A stretch of 64,000 nucleotides of DNA from Elmis aenea (taxonomy: Eukaryota; Arthropoda; Insecta; Coleoptera; Elmidae), in NCBI GenBank assembly GCA_947652605.1, contig OX393579.1, positions 43,778,970 to 43,842,969 on the forward strand, in the 5' to 3' direction. A program made the translations under genes and the position numbers. The notes beneath the pieces are model-generated. The model saw nothing but the letters and a program-made list of their open reading frames with translations, was not told where the DNA came from and made no database searches. This document shows, piece after piece, positions 54,233 through 64,000 of the stretch (position 1 is its first letter; every line of letters begins with the position of its first letter).

Positions 54233-54465
54233 CTACTTATCTACAGTTTCCGCAATCATGAGACATTTATCATAACAGGACACCATATTCTGTATACCCT
54301 CTTCATAGAACAGAGCCGTCTGGGAAGATAACCGCTCCTGCACTGCTCGTTTGACGTAATTACTGTTAAAGAATCCACTGGCCAGCAAGGAACTTCTTCC
54401 GAACCAAAAACAGCTGAAAGTCACTAGGCGCTAAAGCCGGTCTATATGGAGGGTTTTCATTTGTT
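54233..54465 (-). pseudogene. Mariner transposase C-terminal fragment
   Basis: The minus strand reads NPPYRPALAPSDFQLFLVRK then, after shifts, KKFLAGQWI and RAVQERLSSQTALFYEEGIQ, MVSCYDKCLMIAE. This is the end of the mariner DDE domain (PPYSPDLAPSDYHLF, KKFLxGxRF, WLxxQxxxFYxxGIxxLxxRxxKCI). The catalytic Asp equivalent in PDLAPSD is replaced by Ala. Multiple stops; a dead fragment. Confidence 0.8.
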
Positions 54466-54629
54466 CCTAGCCAAATGACGTGATGGGCGATGGAGTTTAA
54501 CCAGCGTGTGTGATCCCAGAGCGAGCACAATTCCAAAAGTTTAAACGATACGTCACAATTCCGTAGAGATCAGTTTTTGACATTTTCTGTAAATGCGGCA
54601 GCGGCAGCGGTGCAAAAGTGGCTATCTTC

Positions 54630-54790
54630 ACAGTTCTATGAACTGGAGCACCGTATCATAGGCCCTCTGCAAATTCACAAAAACTACATGCGTTTCTAAA
54701 TCTAATCTTTTTTTGATTAACTTGCTTTAGACAGAAAATATTGTCGGTCTATGCAAGAGCGTCCTTGTCGGAATCAGAAATGAATAACAA
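54630..54790 (-). pseudogene. Non-LTR reverse-transcriptase fragment (finger region)
   Basis: Two minus-strand frames give FRQGRSCID and NIFCLKQVNQKK, then LDLETHVVFVNLQRAYDTVL. These match the reverse-transcriptase block QxGFRxGRSTxDxIFxLKQ...FVDLxKAYDxV. In-frame stops and shifts separate them. The mariner fragment follows directly. Confidence 0.7.
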
Positions 54791-54799
54791 ATCTAAATA

Positions 54800-56309
54800 A
54801 GAAAGTCAATTATCATCAGTGTACAGTTTTGAGATGAAAAGCTGCTGCCACCTGTAAAATAGTCGAGCACTATTTTGGTAACTTTTACAATTTGCAACAA
54901 CTTTCTGTAAGGGCTTTTGTAAGACTTAGCTTATACGTTCAGCACAATAATCCTTTTAAATTAAATTGCCCATCACGTTCAGGTTGAATGAATATAGTGG
55001 ATATCCGTTGCAAGGCGTTTACTGACTAATCCATCTTTATGTAAGAAAATCATCTTGTGCGCTGAAATTGGACTGTGTGAAATGTTTTTAGCAAAGGAAA
55101 GCGACTCCATGTTAAATTTGGTCTTGTTCAATCTATGAAGACGAATCTGAGCTTCCATTTTAATAAGCTTGATACCTGGTGAAGTCTTAAGACTGTATTT
55201 TCGTTTAATTAATGATTTTTCGTGGGTAGAAATAGATTATTTCAATAATTATATTTGGTGGATATACGCATGGTCGGCAATAAGAAGTTTCCCACGGAAA
55301 GCTAGTCTATCCTTTATTTAGATTTCGTTATGAGTAGCAATATTAAAGAAACACTGGCCAGGAATCGGCATCATTTTGCTTATCTGTCAAAAAAAGAATG
55401 GGTTATTCTATCGTATTTAAACAAAACTTGAATCTAAATAACTAGTTAATAATTGTTACCCAAAAAATAACGGAATAATAAAGAAACTCCCAACTACCGG
55501 AAATTATGATAATACTTTGAGAATGTGGTCCTTTAAACAAACTATATCGTCTGCGTTTAACCTCACAAGGTTCAAACTTGCTATCCTAAATAATCCCAAA
55601 TAATCACTTAATGATCACCCCTTAAAAGCCCATGCTTAATCTTCTCTTAGCAAATTCATGACCACATTTTAAGACAATGAGGGATGTTATATTTATTGAG
55701 TTTGCGATGGCGGTTCAAGTAACACTATTTTAAAAAGAAAATTGAAGATTTGTAGTTGGTTCTATTCTTATATTAAAAACAGTTGACAAAGTCCAAACAA
55801 ATTAATTTGCGGTATGAAAATGCGATATCTTGCAATAGACTTAAAAGATTTATTTGGCCCTCGATCACTCAGACTAGTCAAGTGTTTTAGGAGAAGTCGG
55901 GTCTCTTTGTAGATAGTCAATAAGTTTTTATCTAAACATGAATTTTTGTCAGTCTGCGAAATAAATTTATTGGAAATGATACAAGATTTGCTATTATAAA
56001 TTGATTAAATGATAATAAGAAACTTAACTGTTCAAAAAACCACGCCTTTATCCTATACATATGAAATTTTCTTTCAATTATTTGTGTTCAGTTAAACTGG
56101 GTGTTAAAAAACGCACGAGAATTGGAAGTATAAGATTATTCGAAAAAAACAATACATAACCTTATTGAAATGACCATGAATGCATTTTTCCTGTTTAAAT
56201 ATTATCCCACTGGATCTAATAAAACGGTTTACAAATTACAGAGCTTTTTCAGTTTATTTGCATCTGTAATCTTAAAAAAACAAATAGTAAAAAACTTAAA
56301 ACTGTTATA
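54800..56309. other. Stretch without recognised genes
   Basis: A+T-rich; the segment nearest 54800 may be more of the same decayed LINE, but no convincing block was read. Nothing else was supported. Confidence 0.5.
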
Positions 56310-57989
56310 TCCCCGTTATCACCGCAAATATTTTAAGTGGTGATAGAGGACGTTTTTCTAAAAGAAAAATTTCAAGTAAAACTTTTTTCTAAAATCAAAT
56401 GCTAAGCAGATATCAACTAGGAGTATTATACTTTTTTTTTTACACTTCTGCATTTAAAAGGCTCTGTCGAAGTAAATATCAATTTTATCGTAAAATATCT
56501 TGCAGCTTTTAATAGAACATGAAATTCTCTACGAAATTAGTTATATTTATTTTTTGTCTACAGGCAATGGTTTAAAAGTTATAAAGCAGTTTGTACAAAA
56601 AATGTGAAAAATTTAAAAACTTTAATTGTTTCTTAGACTTTGCAACCGCTGTATCTTAAAAACGAAAGGTTGTACAAAAAAACGGATGGCCCATTCCGGA
56701 TAGCAAATTTTATGGGCTATAACTTTGGTGCAGTGAAGTTTTCGGAAAATTAAACCGATTTTCAGAAAAAGCTGAAAATAAGGAACACAGTAAAAAAAAA
56801 TTCTGAGAAATAATGTTTTGTATTAAAAATGCTTTTAAAGAGAGTACGATTATAAAATGATGGAGGTCATTTTGAACACTAATTGAAGTAATTTTGTGGT
56901 TACTTGTTAATTTTATTGTGTCAAGATAGATTTGCATTGTTTTGCATTTTATCGTGTTTTTTTTTCACTTTTTGCACTATTATAAATAAACATTTCTATG
57001 ATAGGTTTGGTTTTATTGAACAACATGTTTACCAAAGTTGTAGTCCGTTAAACGCATTATCCGCAATAGGCATCGGTTTTGCTCTACGACTTTTCGTTAA
57101 AAAGATGCGGCGTTTTTAAAAATTTACGGAACTTATTTATATGCAATTTTACATTTTTTTGTTAAATTTGTTCGCTAGCTCCTTAAAAAACTGATAAGGG
57201 GTGGTTTTCTGAAGAATTTCAACCTTCGTAAAAAGCTTTAAAACTGATGAGATACATAATATTATGAATGGTACCGATGCTATGGCATTTTTAAATATAA
57301 AACATCATTATTCCTCGAATTTTTTTCCCCAAAAACGATAAAATGCAAAACAATGCAAATCCATTTTAACACAACAAGATTAACATGTAACCACAAAACT
57401 ACTTCAATAAGTCTTCAAAATGACCATCATTTTCAATACATAATCGCTCTCTTTAAAAGCATTTTTAAATACAAAACATTATTTCTCGGGATTGTTTTTT
57501 CTGTACTCTGTTCCTTATTTTCAACTTTTCCGAAAAATCCGTTTGATTTTCCAAAAATTTTACTGGACCAAATTTGTAGCCCATAAAATTTGCTATCCGT
57601 AATGGGCCGTCCGTTTTTTTGTACAGCCTTTCGTTTTAAAGATACAGCGGTTACAAAGTCTAAGAAACAATTAAAGTTTTAAAATTTTTACCATTTTTTT
57701 GTACAAACTGCTTTATAACTTTTAAACCATTGCCTATAGACAAAAAATAATTATAACCAATTTTGTAGAGAATTTCATGTGCTATTAAAAAGCTGCAAGG
57801 TATTTTACGATAAAATTTATATTTTCGGCGACAGAGCCTTTTAAATGCAGAAGTGTAAAAAAATCAAGTAATTGTTGATATCTGCCTAGCATTTGATTTT
57901 AGGAAAAAGTTCTGCTTGAAATTTTTTCTTAGAAAAAGGTCCTCTATCACTACTTAAAATATTTGCGGTGATAACGGAGACACCCTGTA
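56310..57989. mobile_element. TACAGGG foldback, 1.7 kb, copy 2 (opposite orientation)
   Basis: Same arms as 50008-51690 (CCCCGTTATCACCGCAAATA at the left, ATAACGGAGACACCCTGTA at the right). The left TACAGGG end is lost (TATATCCCC). The loop at about 56990-57260 reads as the inverse of the loop of copy 1 (GCTCTACGACTTTTCGTTAA, GGGGTGGTTTTCTGAA), so the copies lie in opposite orientation. Confidence 0.88.
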
Positions 57990-58389
57990 TATGAGAAGTT
58001 ATTAAAAAAAAAACGTGGAAAGACTAGCGAAAAATCCAAACTGCTCAGTTCAGATCAGTCTTGATGGTATTCGTTGGCGATGTACTGTGTATAAAAAGAA
58101 ATAGCGCAGTTCCGTTGTATTTCAATTTTGATCTGCTTGAGCCAATCTAAACACGCCAGACGTGACTTGACTTAGATGAACTGGACGGTTGCTGTGCGAA
58201 AATTCTCTATACTTTTAGTCCACAGATGTGGTATTTTATTCAGAAAACTCGCCGTTTTTCTTAAAAATAAAGTTTCCATAGGAGCAGTTAAGTTTTCGTT
58301 GACCGAAAAAAATCATCGGTTGTGTAGCTGTTTCAGAAAAAAATATTACTGTCTATTAAAACTTAATTAAAATATCATTATCGACAAGT

Positions 58390-58745
58390 TTCAAACCTTC
58401 AGTCACTTCTCTCCATCTTAGTCTTGAACATATAGTTAACATTTCGCCCTCCATGAGTTGGTTTGTATCTATAAAGGTTTTTAGGTGTCCGGATGTCGTC
58501 TATTCGTAACAGTTATTTCTATTTTTGTCGCTTTTTGATTATTTCTTCATTAATATACGTTCTTGTTCATTACGGCGATAACCTAACAAGCAGTATCTGC
58601 CTTCTGGTCGAACAAATTGCATTTCTGTCGCTTCTACTATCTGTTTCTTGTCTTGTGTTAGAGTCCAGCTTTCACAATCGGAGAGAAGCGCCGGAAGCTC
58701 CCATGATCTTATAAAATTTGAGCTTAGTTTTATTTCCTGGCACTT
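58390..58745 (-). pseudogene. Non-LTR retrotransposon ORF2 C-terminal remnant
   Basis: Minus-strand frames give KTKLKFYKIMGASGASLRL, CESWTLTQDKKQIVEATEMQ, GYRRNEQERILMKK and YRYKPTHGGRNVN. This is the order of the post-reverse-transcriptase C-terminus of many insect LINEs (TQLKFYKxxxxPxxxYGSExW, EMxFLRxxxGYxxxDxxRNExI, YKPxGRRxxGRPRxRW). It is broken by stops and frameshifts. A plus-strand open frame over it is a shadow. Confidence 0.65.
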
Positions 58746-60360
58746 TTAAATGTGCGTTTAGAAGCCATGGGCCAATTTTCCGGAAAGCTGACTTTATTTA
58801 AATAGGTTTTTTCCAACAACGATTTGCACGATCTAATGTACTGTCACGATTCTGCGCAGATCATTATCGTGTTCCATCACAGTCTCCGACAGTTCACCGG
58901 ACGTCCAGTCATCCGTTCCATGAACTCTCAAAATAATACATGGACGGGTTTGCGGACGATCAGAACAGTTCATGAACGAGAAAACGAATTGTTGCCAGGA
59001 TTTTTACACGCATGCGCTGTTCATACCTAACGTGAGCTCTGGGAGTTATGCATCGCCCTCCCAATCCCATTTAGTGCTGGGTTCTTAAGGTGTTTACCCT
59101 TGCGGTGCGCTCATTTCTATGAACCCAATAGACACAAATGTCATTTACAGTTAGGCCAATCGTAAAAGCGTTCCAACAACGGCTAATACTGGGCAATACA
59201 TTTACTAGTACATAGTTCAAGCATGCGAATAAACCAGTTCATGCATTGATTGGTTTTTAACAGCTTGTTGGAACAAACCTAATATTAAGGTATTTAAGGT
59301 GAGTTTAATGTTTAATTAAAAGTATAGCTATAAGACCAAAGATAAACCAAAAGGAACAACAAAAGTACAAGAATGTATAATGGTATACATACAGCGGAGT
59401 ACTGCAAGAGAAAAAAGGGCGGCTGTTGGAATTGTGTTACTATTTTACTAATAAGGAAATACTACAGATTTTTTTTTAATTTAAAAATGGTTTATCTTCC
59501 GTCGATACATTTTCGTTTTCCACTCGTATACTGTACCTTATTTTTGCATTTCCATCACGATTTACATGTTTTAACCTTGATAGAGGCGAACATGCAAAGG
59601 GAATTGACAATTTATCTATTTCGTTCGGTCTCCTAAGTGTAACGTGCCATCGTGTAAGATCAAATACGGAAATAATCCCAAACGAAACTTTAACAAACTT
59701 TGGGGCAATGGCGAAGCGTGGTATGGGTCCATTTTTACATTAATTAGCAATAAATTTCATACATAACTACCGAATTAATTAGTCCGATATCTAATTTCAA
59801 AACTAGAAGCCGTCATGGAAATTATTTATTATACCCGAAAATACTGTTTCAATACCATCTTCGTTAAGATTGATTTTGTTATTTTAGGAGAGTTTTTCGA
59901 TTTTGTTTATTATTACGAAATAGTATTTACATTTTCTAGGAAACTTTGTATCGTTAATAGTGGTCAGTATTTTTAGCCCAAATAACTAAAATTCGACTAC
60001 TAGTGTTTCGCAATGAGCGATTTGGATTCTTTCCAAATACCTTTAAACGAATTTCAAGTAAAATAGTTATACGGCAGACATTGTATGCATTCTATAGTTA
60101 ACATAATGGTCTATCAAACATATTTAGCAGTTAAATGGGTTTTGTTTTATCGCCGGTTGTAATTTATCGATGAAACATGTTGTGTAAGTTGTAGGCGTTA
60201 ATCGTTTATTGCATTTTCTGCATGAGCGCCGTCACAATTTAGTTTTTATGCATACTTAGCATGTAAATGCGTTGATAATTTTGTTCATCTGCTTAAAATG
60301 CACTACATCTACACCATGATTTTTATTTTTTTAAAAATAAATTGTCAGTAGTAATATAAC
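58746..60360. other. Stretch without recognised genes
   Basis: No supported coding sequence. A short inverted repeat GTTCCAACAACGGC / CTTGTTGGAAC is at about 59170 and 59263. Otherwise nothing. Confidence 0.5.
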
Positions 60361-60525
60361 AAGTGCATTGAAAATTATCGATAATTTTTGGTAAATATGC
60401 CCGAATGCAAGTTGAGCTGAAAAAAACTCAGTGCACCTCGTGCACTCGGATTTTTTCTGATTCAACTTGCATGAGTGAGATTTGTCAAAAATTATAGATT
60501 ATTTGCAATGCACGAGTTATATTTT
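60361..60525. mobile_element. Palindromic MITE, about 165 bases
   Basis: ATAACAAGTGCATTG at the left is mirrored by CAATGCACGAGTTAT at the right; the inner blocks AATGCAAGTTGAGCTGAAAA and ATTCAACTTGCATGAG also pair. The centre is CTCAGTGCACCTCGTGCACT. Almost the whole element can fold into one hairpin. Confidence 0.8.
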
Positions 60526-60689
60526 GTCAGAAAATTTCCTTCACGTGACCTACCTGTTAAAGTAAATGTATGTTATGTCAAATTTTACAAGTACTGTCAG
60601 AGTGGTGCGTCAGGGGTGTAGTTTAATCTATATTAAAGTAACGCTTCTGGTCGCCGGAATTCGTCAAAAAATTATCAAGACCGAAATAT

Positions 60690-60880
60690 TTAATTCCCTC
60701 TCCAAATTTATATTTTCGACCAATCACAAACTCAGATTTCTTAGAAACGACCAATAAACGCATGAAAATCTGTTAATTGCGAAAAGTAAATTATCAGTGT
60801 ATGATTATGTTTAACGGTCGTTTTCAGGAAATCTGATTTTGTTATTGGTCGAAAACGCAAATTTGAGAGGAGGATCAACA
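60690..60880. repeat. Inverted-repeat segment
   Basis: CAAATTTATATTTTCGACCA with ACTCAGATTTC and GAAACGACC (60695-60753) is mirrored by GGTCGTTTTC, GGAAATCTGATTTTG and TGGTCGAAAACGCAAATTTG (60815-60872). A second partial copy (GGTTGAAAACGCAAATTTGA) lies at about 60960-60980. Probably a MITE. Confidence 0.65.
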
Positions 60881-61095
60881 TTTGACAGGGGAATGTAAAA
60901 TTATTACCGTGCAATAATGCTCCTATTGGTAGTCTCTAGAAGATTTAAGATTAGTGATTGGTTGAAAACGCAAATTTGACAGGCGAAGGAAATGTTTACA
61001 GTAATTTACGTAAAACAAATAAAATTACACAGTGGATAAGTGTAAAAAGTAACTTCTGTTGTTTCCGAATGCCTTTTACGATACACGTGTGCATA

Positions 61096-61364
61096 CAGGA
61101 CCTCCTAGAGGTAAGAGGGGGCCCGGGTAAGTTTAAATTTGGAGGCCCCTGTGAATAAAAAAATATGTTTTTTATGATGAGTGTAAAAAAATACGTGGCC
61201 ACTTTTTTTTTGTGTTTATTTGTAGTTTTTTATGTAAAAAAACATATTTTGCTGTTCATTTGCAGTTTGCCGTTAAAATGCATATTAAAAAAAAAAAATG
61301 GGGCCCCTCAGGCTGGGTGCCCGGGGATGCGGCCCCTCAAGTTTTCCCCCTCTAGTAGGCCCTT
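61096..61364. mobile_element. hAT-like MITE
   Basis: It starts CAGGACCTCCTAGAGGTAAG and ends CCTCTAGTAGGCCCTT. The flanks TGTGCATA (61088-61095) and TGTGCATT (61365-61372) match at 7 of 8 bases. The interior has GGGGCCC patches near both ends and an A+T-rich centre. No coding capacity. Confidence 0.75.
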
Positions 61365-61379
61365 TGTGCATTTATAGAA

Positions 61380-62645
61380 TGTTTCTACTGTATTTGATGG
61401 TAACTACCACACATACGTGGTTTGATCGAATAATAACCGGACTAGCATCATAAAACTTTGTTTAATAAAATGATTTTAAATCGAATTAATCACCTTCGAC
61501 ATAGTTCTCTGCAGCAGCTATACAGGGTGGACCAAATTCGAATGTTTTACAGCGTATCTCGGTTACCGTAATAATTAGCGAAAATTTGATATGGGTCTCT
61601 CAGGCAATTTTTTTGAGAAAATAACGCCTGTGTAATTAGATTTTTTATACCGCTTTCAATTTTGGCACTATAGACACTATACTGCGTACAGCGAAAGTAA
61701 AAATTAGTATTAGTAATTTGATACTTTACTTCAAGTTGTTCACAAGCGCGATAATCAAGAAATAAAACCGCCTAATGAATTGGTATTAATAGCAAGTCAA
61801 TTTCCTCCTTCGCGTAATGGATTGTTCTTAGTATTTACTTTAAAACATTAAAACTACCGTAAAGTGTGGAATCGGTTTAATCACTTTGAGCGTCAAATGC
61901 TATAAAGTTGTCGCGTTTCCTTCAGCCATCACAGGATTTACGCTTTATTTGCTACGCTTCTAATATTTATTAACATTTATTGTCCCACGCGAAAAGACGT
62001 TATTTATAACCATCAAATGTGAATGGTGCATATCAAAATAAAAGTATGTGAGGCCAAGTAACCCACATAGGTAGAGACACTTTGTTGAAGAGGTCACTAG
62101 TTTTGCATATTATTTTACATACGTGTGCATAACATTATTTTTACCCAAACCATTAGACGTACATGTGCAGAATTGATAACTTTTAGTTTAAAGTAAATGG
62201 TGGCTGTATATTAAATCGTTGACGCAACGATGGTATTTATTTTCGGAAGTCAGCTTACTGCGTTTTGCATTATATTGTACGAGTACCGCCTACAACTATT
62301 ACTTGTGGCGCCGCTGAATGATCGCCTCCAGTATTTATGATTAGGTGCTGCCGTTGCGCATATTTTTAATTCCAGTTTTTGCGAAGGGTTTTTAGTGCCT
62401 AGCATTGAAAATTTTAACATAAATCAATGCCGTTCCTAATCGCAACGAACAAACAACACTTAATCATTGATTTTCCAGTTATTATACCCAATGAAGTGAA
62501 ATAATAATTATTGTGTATACGAAGTGACCATTAATCAAATGCTTTGGCAGTTCATTTTCTTCATAAATAATTTTTGTAGCGTATGTGAGAAAATCAAACG
62601 AATTTTAACAACAGGAGTATTGGCAGGTCATAAAACCTTAAATGT
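61380..62645. other. Stretch with one transposon arm, no gene
   Basis: TACAGGGTGGACCAAATTCG at about 61520 opens another copy of the arm seen in the zinc-finger spacers (TCGGTTACCGTAATAATTAG follows). No second arm, no coding sequence. Confidence 0.6.
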
Positions 62646-62649
62646 TTAA

Positions 62650-63115
62650 CCCTCCGTTACTCGCGCGGCGTCTGTGAGACACCAGTGAGTAAAAGAACCG
62701 AAAGGGCGGGTGATCCCCCAATCAATGTACCTTCTTGTCACTGAACAATGATTCGTTAGAACACGACACCATTCTTGAGTAATAACGTTGTGGAATAAAC
62801 AGCAATAAATTCTTAGGGGAGTCTCCTAGACGCCACGCGAGGACTATTGATATAATGCAAGTACTAGTGATAGATTAAAAAAAAAGTGGTAGATTAAAAT
62901 TTTCCTATTTACAGCATTTATCTTTTATTGTTAATTTCTGTATTCTTTTTTTAACATTTTTATAAAATAATCATGTGTAGAAGTTAATATTTTTAATATT
63001 TTGCCCAAAATAAACAAAAATAATTTTATACAAATTACTAACACTATACTTATTGGAGTCTCCTAGACGCCACGCGAGTAGCGATGTTACTAAAAGACGC
63101 GCGAGTAACGGAGGG
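62650..63115. mobile_element. piggyBac-type MITE flanked by TTAA
   Basis: Exact 18-base terminal repeats CCCTCCGTTACTCGCGCG at 62650 and its inverse ending at 63115 are flanked on both sides by TTAA (62646-62649 and 63116-63119), the piggyBac target. Inside are two direct copies of GGAGTCTCCTAGACGCCACG (about 62818 and 63056). The element is 466 bases, non-coding, with an A+T-rich middle. Confidence 0.92.
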
Positions 63116-63470
63116 TTAAAACAAAACCATACCTATATAGATAATAAACCTTTTTCTACTACATACCACTAATGTAAATGACTCTTACCGTACAGCCTGC
63201 ATGCATAGTAAGAGAATCCTAACGCACGGTAAGCAAAACGCACACTTGTCTAGAAACGTCAAAGTAGGCTAACGTCAAAATTGACAAGACAACGTAATTA
63301 CATGTGTATATTAGCCAAAAAGCCGTTAAAATCGTATGTATTATGTGTTCGTAGAAGAAGTATGCTACATAACACGAGTTGTAAAGCAACTACGCACTCG
63401 TGGAGATACGCACTCGCCGCTACGCGGCTACGTGCGCAACTTTTCCATTCGTGCGTAATATGCTTCTTAA
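63116..63470. other. Stretch without recognised genes
   Basis: G+C content rises from about 63380. Open frames here overlap each other on both strands and look like composition artefacts. Confidence 0.5.
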
Positions 63471-63473
63471 GCC

Positions 63474-63710
63474 GGTGTCCCACGGCCTGTGACTCGGCGA
63501 GCCTGACGCGAAGTTTGTCATACCTCGCGTCGTGGGACAGCACAGGCTCGGCATGGCTCGTGGTGGCTTGTGGTGGCTCGCCCTTTCAACGGGTGTCCCA
63601 CGGCCTGTGACTCGGCGAGCCTGACTCGGTTTGTCATACCTCGAGTCGTGGGAACGCACAGGCTCGTGGTGGCTTGTGGTGGCTCGCCCTTTCCCGTGAA
63701 ATGGCGGTAA
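63474..63710. repeat. GC-rich tandem repeat, two units of about 118 bases
   Basis: GGTGTCCCACGGCCTGTGAC starts at 63474 and again at 63592, each followed by TCGGCGAGCCTGAC and later GTGGTGGCTTGTGGTGGCTC. The second unit lacks a few bases (GCATGGCTCG). Each unit also contains the near-palindrome CCCACGGCC...CGTCGTGGGA. Confidence 0.85.
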
Positions 63711-64000
63711 ATCGACAGACATCAAAGGCTTGTGGCTCGACGGATGACGATCTTCAGCACGCTCGTGCACCTGTTCCCACGGCTGTCTAGGTTTTGTAGG
63801 GAGATTAGCCGCCTTTACACACAGACGCTTTCCTGCGCGATTGAAGGGCGTGTATGCTTTCGCGCGCGAAAGATTGTGTGTGTATAGTTCATTTCAAGAT
63901 AATTTAACCTGACTTACTGGATTTAGCAATGATTATTATTAGGCACCCGTGGAGAGATAAGATAATCCCTTGAAAATCTGTTATGTGTTCAGAGGCGTAT
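63711..64000. other. GC-rich end of window
   Basis: The palindrome CTTTCGCGCGCGAAAG lies at about 63858-63873, preceded by ACACACAGACGC and followed by TTGTGTGTG. It could be the start of another element that runs off the edge. No gene. Confidence 0.4.

Noticed and set aside
58824..59030. Plus-strand frame starting MHDLMYCHDSAQ
   Set aside because: No family recognised; may be decayed transposon, but no motif was strong enough.
63281..63770. Overlapping frames on both strands in the GC-rich end
   Set aside because: Caused by GC-rich tandem repeats with few stops; no domain is recognised.

Overview
The window looks like insect nuclear DNA, possibly from a beetle, although the species cannot be fixed from sequence alone. 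It is strongly A+T-rich, full of transposable elements, and carries canonical GT-AG spliced exons, an M1 aminopeptidase gene, a tandem cluster of C2H2 zinc-finger genes, and Helitron, hAT, piggyBac, mariner, P-like and non-LTR remnants. There is no bacterial-style operon, CRISPR array or rRNA/tRNA gene that I can see.

Layout. (1) 1-6.4 kb: three consecutive minus-strand exons of an aminopeptidase N (6069-6433, 4837-4984, 1458-1725). They keep one open frame across two introns, which are stuffed with MITEs and a 5'-truncated LINE. The gene runs off the left edge before its catalytic exon. (2) 6.4-14.9 kb: transposon ground. It holds a P-element-like relic with a THAP domain, long foldback elements ending in TACAGGG, two of which enclose pieces of a DDE transposase, two hAT MITEs with target-site duplications (one of them inside the aminopeptidase intron at 5.4 kb), a hairpin with a hammerhead-ribozyme-like core, and a non-autonomous Helitron. 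(3) 14.9-21.2 kb: A+T-rich DNA without genes, ending in the 3' flank of the cluster. (4) 21.2-47.6 kb: eight tandem minus-strand zinc-finger genes (called A to H here), each a single coding exon. They share a roughly 220-residue acidic N-terminal region that is neither ZAD, KRAB nor SCAN as far as I can recognise, followed by 8 to 17 TGEKPF-linked fingers. Seven have long open frames; the eighth (H) is frameshifted and decayed. (5) 47.6-64 kb: a possible 5' non-coding exon at about 48.3-48.8 kb, two 1.7-kb foldbacks of one family in opposite orientation, decayed LINE and mariner pieces, a palindromic MITE seen also at 2.8 kb, a piggyBac-type MITE flanked by TTAA, and GC-rich tandem repeats.

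The most interesting system is the zinc-finger cluster. Its members differ in finger number, contain higher-order finger repeats, carry internal duplications, and include an apparent chimera (gene C). A near-identical 2.3-kb block spans the B-C and D-E junctions. This is the pattern expected of recent unequal crossing-over and birth-and-death evolution. Tandem C2H2 families in other animals often repress mobile elements or bind satellites; a similar role here is only a hypothesis.
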